NCBI RefSeq assembly: GCF_036588685.1
Contig: NC_086378.1
Location: 32,527,578 to 32,591,577, forward strand
DNA: 64,000 nucleotides
Source of the DNA: Mytilus trossulus
Lineage: Eukaryota > Mollusca > Bivalvia > Mytilida > Mytilidae
Direction of reading: 5' to 3'
Shown: piece by piece, positions 10,037 to 21,955 of the stretch
Layout: every line of letters begins with the position of its first letter
Position numbering within the stretch: position 1 is the first letter of the stretch
Program-made: the position numbers and the translations under genes
Notes under the pieces: generated by a model
Seen by the model: the letters and a program-made list of their open reading frames with translations, nothing else
What the model was told of the DNA's origin: nothing
Database searches by the model: none

Positions 10037-13000
10037 GTTATATCTCCAGATGAATTTAATAAATTTTCTTGTTGAATCAATACTAATTTCAAACTGATCA
10101 CAATTAATACTTCTGTGCTCGTCGAGGCCTCTTAATCCAAATAACTTGCAGTTATAAAAGAAAACGAGGTATTGTAAAGAGCAGCACTACTTTTTCCAAA
10201 AACACTATTAACCCACAAGAGTTCTTCATCCTCGTGTGATGTTGTACCGACTTTGCGCGTTTTCGTTACTAGTCCCTTGGACAGATAATCTTTCATCTAA
10301 GAATCTAATACAAGCAAAACCATAGAAAAACGACCATCCTTTTCATCCAGCAAGATCTTGTCGTTAACTTTTATGTCTCTAAGGTGTCTGAGTAGACCGC
10401 AAATGAAATAATATAAAGATAATGGTTGGTAATTGCCGCCCTTCTTTTTTAGCTACCATAATAGACCGCTGAATCCAGAAATTCATTCTTATAGATAGAT
10501 AGTCTTTTTGTTGCATCAAAGCACACATGGACACTTAAAAGAAAGAAATTAAAAAAACCGTTATGATATACATTTTGCATTGTACTGTTTGATTTTTAAT
10601 TTATGCTTGTTTGTTCAATGGAAATTAAGGCCTCCGATCACTTGTGTAACTTCTACATAACAGTTTTTTTTCTCAGAAATATGATTCCAAATATATTTAT
10701 GAAGATAACCTTTAGTTTACAAATACTCATAGAGGCAACCTTTTTATTTCAGTTTAATTGTGTTACTACTGCTAATATGTATCAGAAGAGGAGGATTAAA
10801 AAAGCTTGTGTGCTTTCGGCAAAAAATGTTTCAACAGTTTGTTATACATGTTAATATTTTTTCTCTCTATTTCATTTCCTTTTCTTTTTTTTTTTTGAAA
10901 ATATCAAAATGAAAATGAGTTACGATTGCCAATGAGTCCAAATGACATAGACATTAACAGCTATAGGTCATCGTAGGAAGCCCATTTTATTGTCCCTCTC
11001 GGTGTGCTAGATTACATTTCTGCATTGAATAATAGAAATTTATGAAGAAGCAGTTGGCACCTGCTATAAAATAAATCGCCCAACCGAAAACCAGGCATTA
11101 TGTTATAGCTGACATCTTCATATTCACTGTATTCATACGCAAGTCATAATAGACACAGGAAAATAAGATTCATCAAATATGATTTCCTAGGTCATAAAAA
11201 TGACACGATGACCCCTAACAGATTGTTGAATGCAATCGGTCCACAAGAGGCAGTACAGTTTCCTCGTGGTTGTTACATGCAATACCATATATCCATCTGA
11301 ATATACTATTGCAATACCATATATTGTAAGGCAGATAAGCAATCAAAATGCAATAACCCGTGATCACCATAAATTTTTCAATGAAAGATTCGCGTAATAA
11401 TAGGTTTTTGTAGAACATAAGACTAATGAAAATTTATAAGATAATAGGTTCACTTTATAAACATAGTCGGACTGATATTGCACCTATTGTAGACCTATAC
11501 GCTATCCCTACCTGCTTCATGATTTATGTACATCATAAATGAATTGTATCAACAAAAATAAAATGTTTATTACTTGCATTAGTGTGACAAATAATGGTTG
11601 ATTTTAACTCTGCATGTTAGGATAGATTCATTTGAAATGATGAATTGAAGCAATGCCTCTTCTAGTGTTTTTTTTTGTTTTAAATTTCAAACAATATAAT
11701 GGAGTCAAAAGGTTGATTAAATTATCTTTATAAATTGTCATTATTTACCTCACTACTTATGTAAGTTTCTGTATCGGTTTTGGTTACGGGTTTGCTTTCG
11801 ATATCGGCTTATGATGAACATGAATAATTAGAGATGAAGTTGATGACCAGGTAGGAATCGCTTAGTTTCACGAATTTGAAAAACTTTGAAAAGTTATCTT
11901 AGATACTATTTAATCGTCTAACAGCAATGAAATGCATTTTGATTTTCAAATACAAATATATTGATCGTTGGCACGAACGTCCTTTTATTCAGATTTTCGA
12001 GTACATATGGTTACATAGCTTCTCAAATAGTTTGGTATATATGAATATTTGTCTTTCATTTGTTTTGGATTTTTCCGGTCCCGTTCTGAATTTAGGTTAA
12101 TCCCGAAAAAATTTTGAGCCGCACCAAATGTTTTAAGTAACAATTGTCATGGCTCATGCGTCAAATTTGCGATTAGCTTAGGTTAAGGTTGTTCAAATAT
12201 TTTAATATTTTTAACAATAGTATATTTGTTAGAAAGTTATCAAACATTTGTAGTATCTTCTTAAGTCTCTTCAAATGGACATTGTGAATCGGTTATATGA
12301 CAGTTGTTGTCCATTTTTTTTATGTGATTTATCATTTGAATTTACCATTTGATTAGGGACTTTCCGTTTTGAATTTTCCTCAGAGTTCAGTACTGTTGTG
12401 ATTTAACTTATTAGTATCAATCTTTACATGTTAGACGCAGGGTTATTGTAAGTTGAAAGAAACTGGTGTTCTTTTCATGAGAAGTGACTTAAGTTTGAGC
12501 ATTTGATTCCGTCATTATTTTGATAAGGGACTTTCCGTTTCGACCTTTTTTTTTTGGAGTTTGGAATTTTTGTTTTTAGATTCAATTTAGTGTGTAAAAA
12601 TAGTTTGATGATTGAAAACTACTTTAGCATTGTATGGTTAATCTATTCGAACTAAATATATTATTATGTATTTATCATAAAAACCTGTAATAAAAATGTT
12701 GATACTCAAGGAAAATACAAATAAAAGTTGTAAAAAATTGTGTAATTAAATATTTGTTTGAGAGTATTTGCCTACAGAATTCGGAAATCAATAACAAATT
12801 CTTTGAAATACTCTACCTTTAATAGAAATACATGTATGTTTTAAAAAACATAAACAGCTGGTACATTTGAATCAATACAAATGTGATCGTATATTCTGGC
12901 CAGCCATGTTCTCATATTTTGTGTAGGAATGTTATATCATTTCATGATAAGATTAATGTGGTATGGTTGGCATTGATATTTTTCGATTAAATCGGTTATA

Positions 13001-13300
13001 TATATATGTGTTGGTACTTTCTTTTTTTTTAAACTAATTCAAACCCTTTCGTCATATATAAACCACTCGATCGATTGATACCAATGCAATTTGAATTAAT
13101 TCTTTTTGCTGTTTTTTTTTCTTTAGAAAATAATATTTAAATTATACTCTCACTAAAATATCATACTCTAATGATGAAAAAGATACAAGTTACATACCCA
13201 TCACAACTGTAATACGTTACTACACCAAAACTAACGAATTTGATTAAAAAACAGTAAATAAAAAAGGTAAATTTCTTCTTATAGTTATAAAAGGTACCAG
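10037..13300. other. No gene seen; sparse repeat scraps
   Basis: Apart from the fragments noted at 10905-10985 and 12300-12420 (with a partial second copy near 12510-12560), this stretch is AT-rich and shows no supported coding region or RNA gene. Confidence 0.5.
12300..12420 (+). repeat. Fragment of Penelope-like 3' UTR, subfamily E
   Basis: This reads GACAGTTGTTGTCC, then TTTGATTAGGGACTTTCCG and GAGTTCAGTACTGTTGTGAT. It matches the 3' end of the element at 17592-19853. A second scrap with GGGACTTTCCGTTT lies near 12527. Confidence 0.55.
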
Positions 13301-13314
13301 GATTATAATTTAGT

Positions 13315-13358
13315 ACGCCAGACGCGCGTTTCGACTACATAAGAATCATCAGTGACGC
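13315..13358 (-). repeat. Decayed hammerhead motif
   Basis: On the minus strand the order is GCGTCA, CTGATGA, TTC-TTATGTA-GTC, GAAA, CGCGCG, TC, TGGCGT, followed by the retrozyme tail ACTAAATTATAATCCTGG. Stem II has lost its conserved G-C closing pair (GTC/GAC became TTC/GTC), so self-cleavage is probably impaired. Confidence 0.7.
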
Positions 13359-13364
13359 TCATTT

Positions 13365-14520
13365 CAAAATATTTATAAAACCAAACAAGTACAAAGTTGA
13401 AGCATTGAGAGTTCAAAATTCCAACAAGTTATAGAATTGATCAGAATTTTCTTGAAAATTTTTTTTTTTTAATATGAAGTTTCATATGGCTTTAACGGTC
13501 AGTTTTTTTTCTAGTTTTCGCCAATAAATCCCGGCCAATTTTATTCTAGTACGGTATACTTTTCTTAAATTTGAAGAATCCCTTGCACTTTTATGCGTAA
13601 TCGTCTTTATTAGTAAGCAGTGTTAAACGTAGTCATATGTAACGGCAGGTATATGTTAAAACTAAACCTAAGTAAGCCAATAAGAAAAACCAGAGTGAGT
13701 ATCTTTTAAAAAGTGTGTTCGGAATGTAATACTGAATTTTCTAAAAATCAGAGTTTTCATATTAAAGAAATACAATTCCAGTTATTTAGTTTAAAATATC
13801 AGCATTATCAGTACGGTATGCCAAATGATTTTGTTTTATTTAAATGTTTTTGTTTTTGATATCCCTAAAAGAAGCATAATGATAATATTCAGCTGAATAC
13901 AACAATATATTACCTTAGTTAATCTTTATTACAAGGAGAGTTTTTTGTTGACTTACTGGGTTTAAATGTTTAAAGAAAATGTAAAAGAAATTTTCCTGTA
14001 TCAAGGGACTTCAAAGAAGTACAGGTAAACTCATTATAAACACCGACCTTGATATCGTAATCGCTTGACGCCGTTTGTCAACAAAATACTCACCAGTGAT
14101 GCTTGAATGAAAAAAATAGATGTCGAAAGAAAGTATGAATTTAACTACTATTTAGTACTCCAATGTTCCTGTAATTGTACTTGGTATATGCCAACTGAAC
14201 GTTTTGCATCCCATCTACGGCATCTATACTTTCGGACCATATACAACGTTGAAATCTGTTTCAGTCATGTTATGTTCAAACTGGGGAGATGTTTCATCCT
14301 GTAACGTTTCAAAAATATATAAAAGATACTAACCAAATATTTGGGGGAGTAACACGATCGGAAACTTATATGGCCTTTTGTGGAAACATCTTTTCACTAG
14401 AGACTTTGGCAAGTATGGACTAAATATCTATGAGTATTTCGAATATGTTCTCATTGTGATTTTCTACAATATATTTAACTTTTCCTTGAAACTCCATTAT
14501 GTAACCAAATTACGATACAT
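13365..14520. other. No gene seen
   Basis: AT-rich sequence with short overlapping open frames of no recognisable family. Confidence 0.5.
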
Positions 14521-14524
14521 CATT

Positions 14525-15560
14525 TTAAAAGAGGGAAGAAAGGTACCAGAGGGACAATCAAACTCATAAATCGAAAATAATCTGACATCGCCATATCTAA
14601 AAAAGAACAGAGAAACAGACAAACAATAGTATACATGACAAATAGAAAACTAAAGAATAAACAACACGAACCCCACCAAACACTAGGGGTGATCGCAGTT
14701 GCTCCAGAAGGGTAAGATGATCATGCTCCTCGTGTGGCACGCGTCGTATTAATCAAGTTATAACAAATCCTGTAAATAGTATAATTCTGTAAGTCACATT
14801 CATGAAAAGGAAGGGGATTGTTGTTAACACGCAAGGAATATATCCGATATCATCTGTGAAACGGTTATTCAATGACGGTCAACCAACTCGTGATTGCGTC
14901 AGTAAAAGGAGTGGGTTCAGTAAGATCCCTTTTTGGCCCCAAAATGTAGCAGTTTTACAAAATTGTGAAAATGTAATCATTAAGCTTTTTACTGGAAAGT
15001 AGAATGCTTCTGCTATATAAATAGTGGCTTTTTTTTTACAATACAGTGCACATTTATAGAGTACTAGGATCATTAAGTCATGCTAAATTACTGAAATCTA
15101 CACAATTTGAGCTTTTTAGTTAAATTTTACACGGTTTCCGTCCTAAATGAAAGTGACCGCATTTGTTTTCATTCATAATAGTGAAATGTAAGTTGTATTT
15201 GATGATAATACATAACATATATAAAAGGTGAGGATGAACACGGATGCGGCCACTTTCATTTTTGACTAAAACCATCTGAAAAGTGACGTTTTTTTGGCAT
15301 ATTTGATAGATTTTTCATACTTAAGCTTGAAACAGAGCTTTTTTAATGACTATATCAGTTAAAATATTTCACATAAACTAATTGAATCAATTAAAATATA
15401 TACTTAAGTGTTTAAAAAGTGTCCAAAATCTTTCGTTAGATGAACCTAAATGTTGAGGCCTTACCAGTCCTACTCCTTTAAGAAGGGATGATTTCAACTT
15501 CACCATTTGGAACTCTTGGTTTAATAGCTTCCTTGCGAGCATCAACCATTTATCAAGAAA
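14525..15560 (-). mobile_element. Penelope-like element 3' end, split by a 569-bp insertion
   Basis: The tail and RT 3' end run on the minus strand from about 15560 to 15477 and resume from 14907 to 14525. The two halves join to the continuous sequence seen at 8115-8590 and 21208-21700. The remaining RT region is decayed. Confidence 0.7.
14908..15476. mobile_element. 569-bp non-autonomous transposon (GGAGTRGG ends)
   Basis: The ends are GGAGTGGGTTCAGTAAG at the left and a right end whose complement is GGAGTAGGACTGGTAAG, imperfect inverted repeats of about 20 bases. It interrupts the Penelope-like copy between GTAAAA and TTTAAG. These two flanks together equal the uninterrupted sequence in a sister copy near 21596, so no target duplication is visible. 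It has no coding capacity. Confidence 0.7.
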
Positions 15561-15838
15561 ATCATGATAAGAAATACAAGCATATGAAACATTGCATTTA
15601 AAATTAACATTGATTTACTCATGGGATCTTTGCATCGGAAATAAACAATTTATTCTAAAACCACTTGTTGGCAAATACATGTTCACCGATTTCACTCAAA
15701 TTCTGATATTACATTGCTGACAATGTAAACCATTTATCCAAATTATAAAAAGTCTTGAATAAATAATTTACAGGGCATGGCATAATAATATGAAACTTTG
15801 TTTCATGTTTAATTTACTTTCGAACTGTTTTCATCTGA

Positions 15839-15882
15839 GCGTCACTGGATAGTCTTGTGTGGACCAAACGCGCGTCTGACGT
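15839..15882 (+). repeat. Decayed hammerhead motif, second family
   Basis: Stem I is intact (GCGTCA / TGACGT) and CGCGCG with GTC remains, but CTGATGA is CTGGATA and GAAA is CAAA. Catalysis should be lost. The following TTTTAAAACTGGTACTTTG matches the minus-strand family at 32905-33445. Confidence 0.65.
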
Positions 15883-15974
15883 ATAACATTTTAAAACTGG
15901 TACTTTGTGAGCTACCATTCGTGTATTTCTCTGCTCTAAATGTTCTACCATTCATTTGTATTGTAGAATTATCA

Positions 15975-16290
15975 TGTAATGTTGTCATTTTAATGTCATT
16001 TTTAACATTGCCATAAATGCGGGAGGTTTGGAATGTCACAAAACCAAGTTCAACCCACCCTTTTTTTTCTTAGAATGTCCTGTACAAAGCAAGGAAAACA
16101 GCCAATGTTATATTATTGTCCGTTTCTGTGTGTGTTACCTTTCAATGTTATGTTTCTGTTTTGTCGTAGTTTTCCTCTTATATCTGATGTGTTTTCCCTC
16201 AGTTTTAGTTTTTTGTACCCGGATTTGTTTTTTCGCAATCGATTTATGAATTTCGAACAGCGGTACACTACTGTTTACCTTTATTAGTCA
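15975..16290 (+). repeat. Interspersed repeat M1 (copy 2)
   Basis: Same family as 5281-5560, with a fuller 3' part ending in GAATTTCGAACAGCGG and TACACTACTGTT. Overlapping open frames here are repeat-derived and not a gene. Confidence 0.6.
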
Positions 16291-16790
16291 AAATTTCATC
16301 TTATTAACTATCGAGATGACCCGGAATACAACCGTTGGTCACATACCACGATAAAGACATTATAAACATCAATACAAATAGATAAGTGGACCTCGTGCAC
16401 ATGGATTTTTCTATGTCTGTTTGATTTCAATTTTACGGTGAATTATCGATTATACCTGTATAAGAATGAATTTTTGTTTCACTTGCAATCTTGACATTCT
16501 TTTCTTTTAATAGCCTAACACGCATCAACCATGCATATTACATCTCTAGCTAAGGGGTTAAATTGGAGTTCACATAAATATGGCTTCAAAGAGGTCGAGT
16601 TATTCATTTGCAAGCGAATAGTTCCTTAGCGATGTTTCATAGCTCATTTAACTATTATTGAGCCATACTGGCTGATAATAATGAATTATTATTACAGTTT
16701 TTCCCTTTCATTTATGATTGAATCTCGTAGCTAGTATCCTTGTAACCACGAATATGACCTACCGAATTAGACTATTTCCCAGGTTTATGA
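16291..16790. other. No gene seen
   Basis: No coding or RNA signal recognised. From about 16600 the sequence may grade into the Penelope-like tail that is clear from 16795. Confidence 0.4.
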
Positions 16791-16794
16791 TAAC

Positions 16795-17060
16795 ATGAGC
16801 AACACGACGGGTGCCACATGTGGAGCAGGATCTGACTACCTTTCCAGAGCACCTGAGATCACACACCGCAACATACACCACCATCACTACCAGGTTAAGG
16901 TGGGGTTCGTTGCTTAGACTTTAGTTTTCTATTATATTCTTGTGTACGATTATGTGTCTGTTTGTCTTTTTATTTTTTTAGCCAAGGCGTTGTCAGTTTG
17001 TTTTCAATCTATGAGTTTAATTTTCCCTCTGGTATCTTTCGTCCCTTTTTTAAAGTCTTC
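16795..17060 (+). mobile_element. 3' tail of Penelope-like element (plus strand)
   Basis: Contains AACACGACGGGTGCCACATG, GTTGTCAGTTTGTTTTC and the terminal CTGGTATCTTTCGTCCC with a short T run. It is the plus-strand counterpart of the tails at 8115, 14525, 21208 and 41793. Confidence 0.65.
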
Positions 17061-17591
17061 ATAAGTCATATTGTACGATGGCACTATCTTTATCGCTCTT
17101 ATCTTTATTTTAACGTTATGCCCCTGTGTAGTTCTGACCATAATAATCTTACTCATTTACCAACATATTCCTTAATATTTCATATCTTTGATTAAGTCCG
17201 CCTTCAGCAATTAAGTTACAATATTTCGGCCAATCATTTTATCTTGAATTTGCTACTAGTAATATTGACTCAGATAATGTTAACCTGTTAAAATTTTAAA
17301 GTGAGAATTATGTTATCATATGCATGCTTACAAGAAAATATATTTATTGATTGTTAGTTTCTTTATGCCCAGCGACAAATTGTCGTGCATTTTTAGGACG
17401 AGAAACATTTACAAAAACTACAACAGATATCTGTAACTTCTGGAATTGAGGTCATCCCGGATACTTTTGAACTTTTGGCATATTGGATTGGGACAGAAAC
17501 GCAACAAACAACCTACGGGCCCATCAAAGAGATTTTGCAAAGACTTATACGTACAAAAAGCATGACGTTCTCCTTAGACGAGACATCGGAT

Positions 17592-18398
17592 TAATTCTCT
17601 CTATTTCAACATAAAAATGGTAGCATACGCTATAAATTTATTACTTTGGGATTTCATAAAGCAAATTTCGTTAATAGTGACAAACAAAAAGGTAAATCAT
17701 GCTACACAGAAGAACAAGTAGTCAGTATGCTGGAGTTTCTTATCGACAACATATTTGTTGAGTTTGGAGGTAGACTTTTCCAACAAGTTGTCGGCATTCC
17801 TATGGGAACAAACTGTGCGCCTCTTCTTGCCGACCTCTTCTTATTTTCATATGAATCGGAGTTCCTCCAGACACTTGTCAAAAACAAGAGGATCAAAGAA
17901 GCCAGATTATTTAATTTCACTTTCAGATATATTGATGATGTTCTTTCCTTAAACAATCCGAACTTTTCTGATTGGGTTCCATTAATATATCCCCATGAAC
18001 TCGAGATTAAAGAAACAACAGACACGGCTTCCTCCGCCTCATTTTTAGACTTATATCTCGAATTTGACTTACACAGTCATCTCAGTACCAGAATCTATGA
18101 CAAACAAGACGATTTTAATTTCGAAATTATAAATTTCCCCCACCTTAGTAGCAATATACCAACTTCACCTGCATATGGGATATATATTTCCCAACTTATT
18201 CGATATTCAAGAGCTTGCAGCTCCTACTCAGACTTTGTAAAACGACATCAGTGTCTGAGTAGAAAGTTGATGAACCAGGGTATGTCAAAGAACGTCTCGT
18301 CCTTTTTCTAAAAAAGTTCATCGGAAGGTACCAAGACCTTGTTGATAAATATTCCGTATCAACTTCTCAAATAATACACGATGGTCTTGATGTATAGA
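17592..18398 (+). pseudogene. Penelope-like reverse transcriptase, 5'-truncated, one frameshift
   Basis: A continuous frame of over 220 codons carries classic RT motifs: MLEFLIDNIFVEFGG, IPMGTNCAPLLADLFL, FRYIDDVLSL with the catalytic Asp pair, then ELEIKETTDT, ASFLDLYLE, IYDKQDDFNF, SNIPTSPAYGIYISQLIRY. At about 18305-18311 a one-base indel in a T run ends the frame. The other frame continues with LKKFIGRYQDLVDKYSVS and stops at TAG 18396-18398, where related copies also end. The N-terminal RT region is missing and no GIY-YIG endonuclease is visible. I assign it to Penelope-like elements by motif order; the clade is uncertain. The element continues into a 3' UTR to about 19853. Confidence 0.75.
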
Positions 18399-19853
18399 TT
18401 CTGCGTACTGATGTTGTGTATCATCTTAACAACATGTTTTATTGTTCTTTTATTTGTTTTTGTTCTATTATTAAGATTACTTTTACTGTTGAATGGTTTT
18501 ATGTGATATCCGTTTGACGTGGCTCGGTACTTATACATCTCGTCAATGTGTTTGTATTGGCTTTCATTTTTTGGTGATTTGTTTTGTATATGTGACTCTT
18601 TGTATTTCTTTTGTGCTTATAACGTGACTCTGTACTTTAAAAGATCCCGTCAGTATGATATTTGTCTATAATATGTCATTATGATATATTTCTATTATGA
18701 ATTACTTTATACGTTGAACCACAAACGTCAAAATCAATCTATGGCGTAGTGGAATTGACAATTTTTGGATTCTCATAAATTCTATGTATAACTTTTGGAC
18801 TAATTTGAATCTCGGTCTATTTCTGTAATTTATTCTTACATACTTTTGATTTTTTAACTCTGTATGCGTACATTGCCTACGAAAAAAAATTAAAATTGTT
18901 TGTATGCACATTGAACATCAAATTTATGTGACGTATATAATTTTTCTAACGTCAGACACTCAAATCAATCCATGTGTTCTTAGACAGTAGATGTTATTGT
19001 GTCCTGTTAAATTGTTCCCTTTAAAAAGTTTTGGATTCTCATATATTCTATGTATAATTTTTGGACTAGTTTGAATCTCGGTCTATTTCTGTAATTTATT
19101 CTTACATACTTTTGATTTTTTAACCCTGTATGCGTACATTGCCTATGTAAATTTTAAAATGTTTGTATGCACATTGAACGACAAATTTATGTGACGTATA
19201 TCATTTTTCTGACGTCGGACACTCCAGTAGATCCATGTGTTCGTGGATAGGTTTTTGTGTCCTGTTAAATTGTTCCTTTTAAAAGTTTTGGATTCTCATT
19301 AATTCTATGTATAACTTTTGGACTAGTTTGATTTCTGTAATTTATTCTTACATACTTTTGATTTTTTAACCCTGTCTGCGCTCATTGCCTATGTAAAATT
19401 TAAAATTGTTTATAATCCAGGTACTTTGGATAACTATTGTATGCACATTGAACGACAAATTTATGTGACGTATATAATTTTTCTGACGTCAGACACTCAA
19501 ATCAATCCATGTGTTCGTAGATAGTAGATGTTGTTGTGTCCTGTTAAATTGTTATACGATGATGACTGATGTTCCCATATTTTGACTATTTTATTGATTG
19601 TGACTGTTTATTTAACGCATCATGTAAATGTAACGGAATTTGATGAGACTGTTATTAAAGTGAGAGGGTAGCGCTATAGAACCAGGTTTAATCCACCATT
19701 TTCTACATTTGAAAATGCCTGTACCAAGTCAGGAATATGACAGTTCTTGTCCATTCGTTTTTGATGCGTTTTGTTTTTTGATTTTGCCATGTGATTATGG
19801 ACTTTCCAAATTGATTTTCCTCTGAGTTCAGTATTTTTGTGATTTTACTTTTT
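18399..19853 (+). mobile_element. 3' UTR of the Penelope-like element (subfamily E)
   Basis: This runs from the RT stop through TTGACGTGGCTCGGTACTTA (18503), three tandem repeats and AACCAGGTTTAATCCACC, to the terminal GATTTTACTTTTT near 19853. Partial copies at 30485-30840, 31195-31300, 31860-32075 and 12300-12420 define it as a repeated 3' end. Confidence 0.6.
18763..19545 (+). repeat. Three tandem repeats of about 260 bp
   Basis: TTTTGGATTCTCAT recurs at 18763, 19029 and 19286, so spacings are 266 and 257. Each unit also has ATTTATTCTTACATACTTTT, TGCACATTGAAC and TGTGTCCTGTTAAATTG. The third unit carries a 27-base insert, 19412-19438, identical in type to the 3' end of the hammerhead elements. 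Confidence 0.8.
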
Positions 19854-19860
19854 ATGTTCG

Positions 19861-21207
19861 AAAGCATCACTTTGGCAAGGTTTAGTAGCTGGTTTTAAGA
19901 CCTAAGCAATAATTTTTGGAGGTGTGACAGTCTTGTTTATGAAAAACCGCATTTGATATGCAATAAATATCTCGGTATTCTTTAGTTTATAAGTTATACA
20001 TATGTCATACCTTCTTGATATATTTTCTGTGGTTTGTAAACTGTTCTGAAGATTTTTTTAAAATCAAGAAGGAAAAAAAGGAGGAATGTGCGTTAAGCTG
20101 AAAAGTGAGGGGAATCAGACCCAATAAATCTGAGATCATTTCTGCATAAAATACAGAAACTTACACCGGCGGAAGATTCCGTCAGCACCGATTTTATAGT
20201 TTTATTGCTTTTCTGTATAAGCTTCTGGTTTGAGAAGCGCCCTCTATATTCCCTTAATAATTGAGGCCGATGGTAAAGTATTGGCGAGAAAATGGTGTTA
20301 ATATTGTAAAATTTGAACGATGAATCAGTCATTGACGATGGTTATGGAAATTGTAAAGATAGGTTTGAATTTGTAAAGTTATCACTTGATTTGACAGGAT
20401 TTATTTTCAATGGAGAACATTTTAAACCAGTACAGTGTTTAGAATGGTTAAAATTGATTTGGGGTTCAAATCATTGTACCTTAAAAGTGCCAAAATAAAT
20501 TTCAAATTCGAACGCCTGTTTAATGACTTATTTCGCATGAAGAGTTATATCAATGTCACCAGTTATGGGTAATGAAACAAATTTAATAATGTTGGAACGA
20601 AATTTTGTAGGCGCATAATGAGAGGAGTTTATTCTCTTTTTGGCAATGAAAAATCTATCACTAGATGTCGTTTATTCAAAAAACATATCAACCGCATCTG
20701 CAGATTTATCAGAAAATATATGTGATCCCGAGCTTACGAACGTTCGAAACAATCAATTATTCACTTTCAAAATTTGCAATAATGGTTTTGTAAAAATAAT
20801 AATACGGTGGTCTATCAACTACTTTAACATGCTTTTAAAAAGGAGCCAATGAATGGCAGGTACACGAATATCGTATACAAACCTGTAATAATCTAGTTAA
20901 AAATAATTCAAGATCTTACATGAATAAAATGTACTACTTATAAACATGTAAGGAACTTTAAATATTGCTCATTTGTGATGTTATCATAAGAGGTAATAGA
21001 AACACGAGTTGTCCTCAGATGTCATATAAATACATGCACATTTGATAATTAAAGGCAACAGTAGTATACCGCTGTTCAAAACTCATAAATCCATGACCAA
21101 AACCGATAAAACAGTACTGAGTATCACTCTATTTGTCAAATAATAATTTGGGTCTACGTAAGCACAAGTAAGCACACAAATAAAAGATTTTATCGTATTC
21201 ACTCCTA
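19861..21207. other. No gene seen
   Basis: Small open frames near 20313 and 20640 have no recognisable family. A scrap of repeat M1 on the minus strand lies at 21056-21115 (AGTATACCGCTGTTC). Confidence 0.5.
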
Positions 21208-21955
21208 GCATGCCTGTAAAAGAGGGACGAAAAGATACTGAGGGACAGTCAAACTCATAAATCGAAAATAAACTGACAACGCCATAACTGAAAACGAAAA
21301 GGACTAACAGACTAACAATAGTTACATGACACAACATATAAAACTAAAGAATAAACAACATGAACCCCACCGAAAACTAGTGGTGATCTCAGGTGCTCCG
21401 AAAGGGTACGCAGATCCTGCTCCACATGTGGCACCCGTCGTGTTGCTTATGAGGTATTAAATCCGGTAAATAGTCCAATTTGGTAGGTCAATTTATGAAA
21501 GGAAAGGGGATTGTAGTTACGACGTAATGAACATATCCCATATCATTTGTGAAATGGTTATTCCATAACGGTCCACTAGCTCGTGATGGCGTCCGTAAAA
21601 TTTAAGAAGGTATGATTTCAACTTCACCATTAGGAACTTTTGATTTATTAGCTTCCTTGTGAACAACAAGTCTGTATCAAGAAAATCATGATAGGAAATG
21701 CAAGCACGGGAATATCGTATCAATACGGAGATATATTCACCGTATGCAAGTGCTGCTGAATTGTTGCTTCTTTGAAATGTGCTGCTGGATTGTTGCTTCT
21801 TAGAAAAGTTTTACAATGGAAAAGCTCAAATCATCTCTTTTGGCGTAAAGTTTAGGTTTTTAATCGACCCTCATTGTCAATTTCTAGATGTAAGCCAAAT
21901 TATATATAAAGCCTACTTAACTGTATCTGTTGTATCCTTTATCTCTAGTTCATTA

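Noticed and set aside
14908-15476. Helitron assignment for the 569-bp insertion
   Set aside because: Termini lack 5' TC and 3' CTRR with a hairpin, and the ends are inverted repeats.
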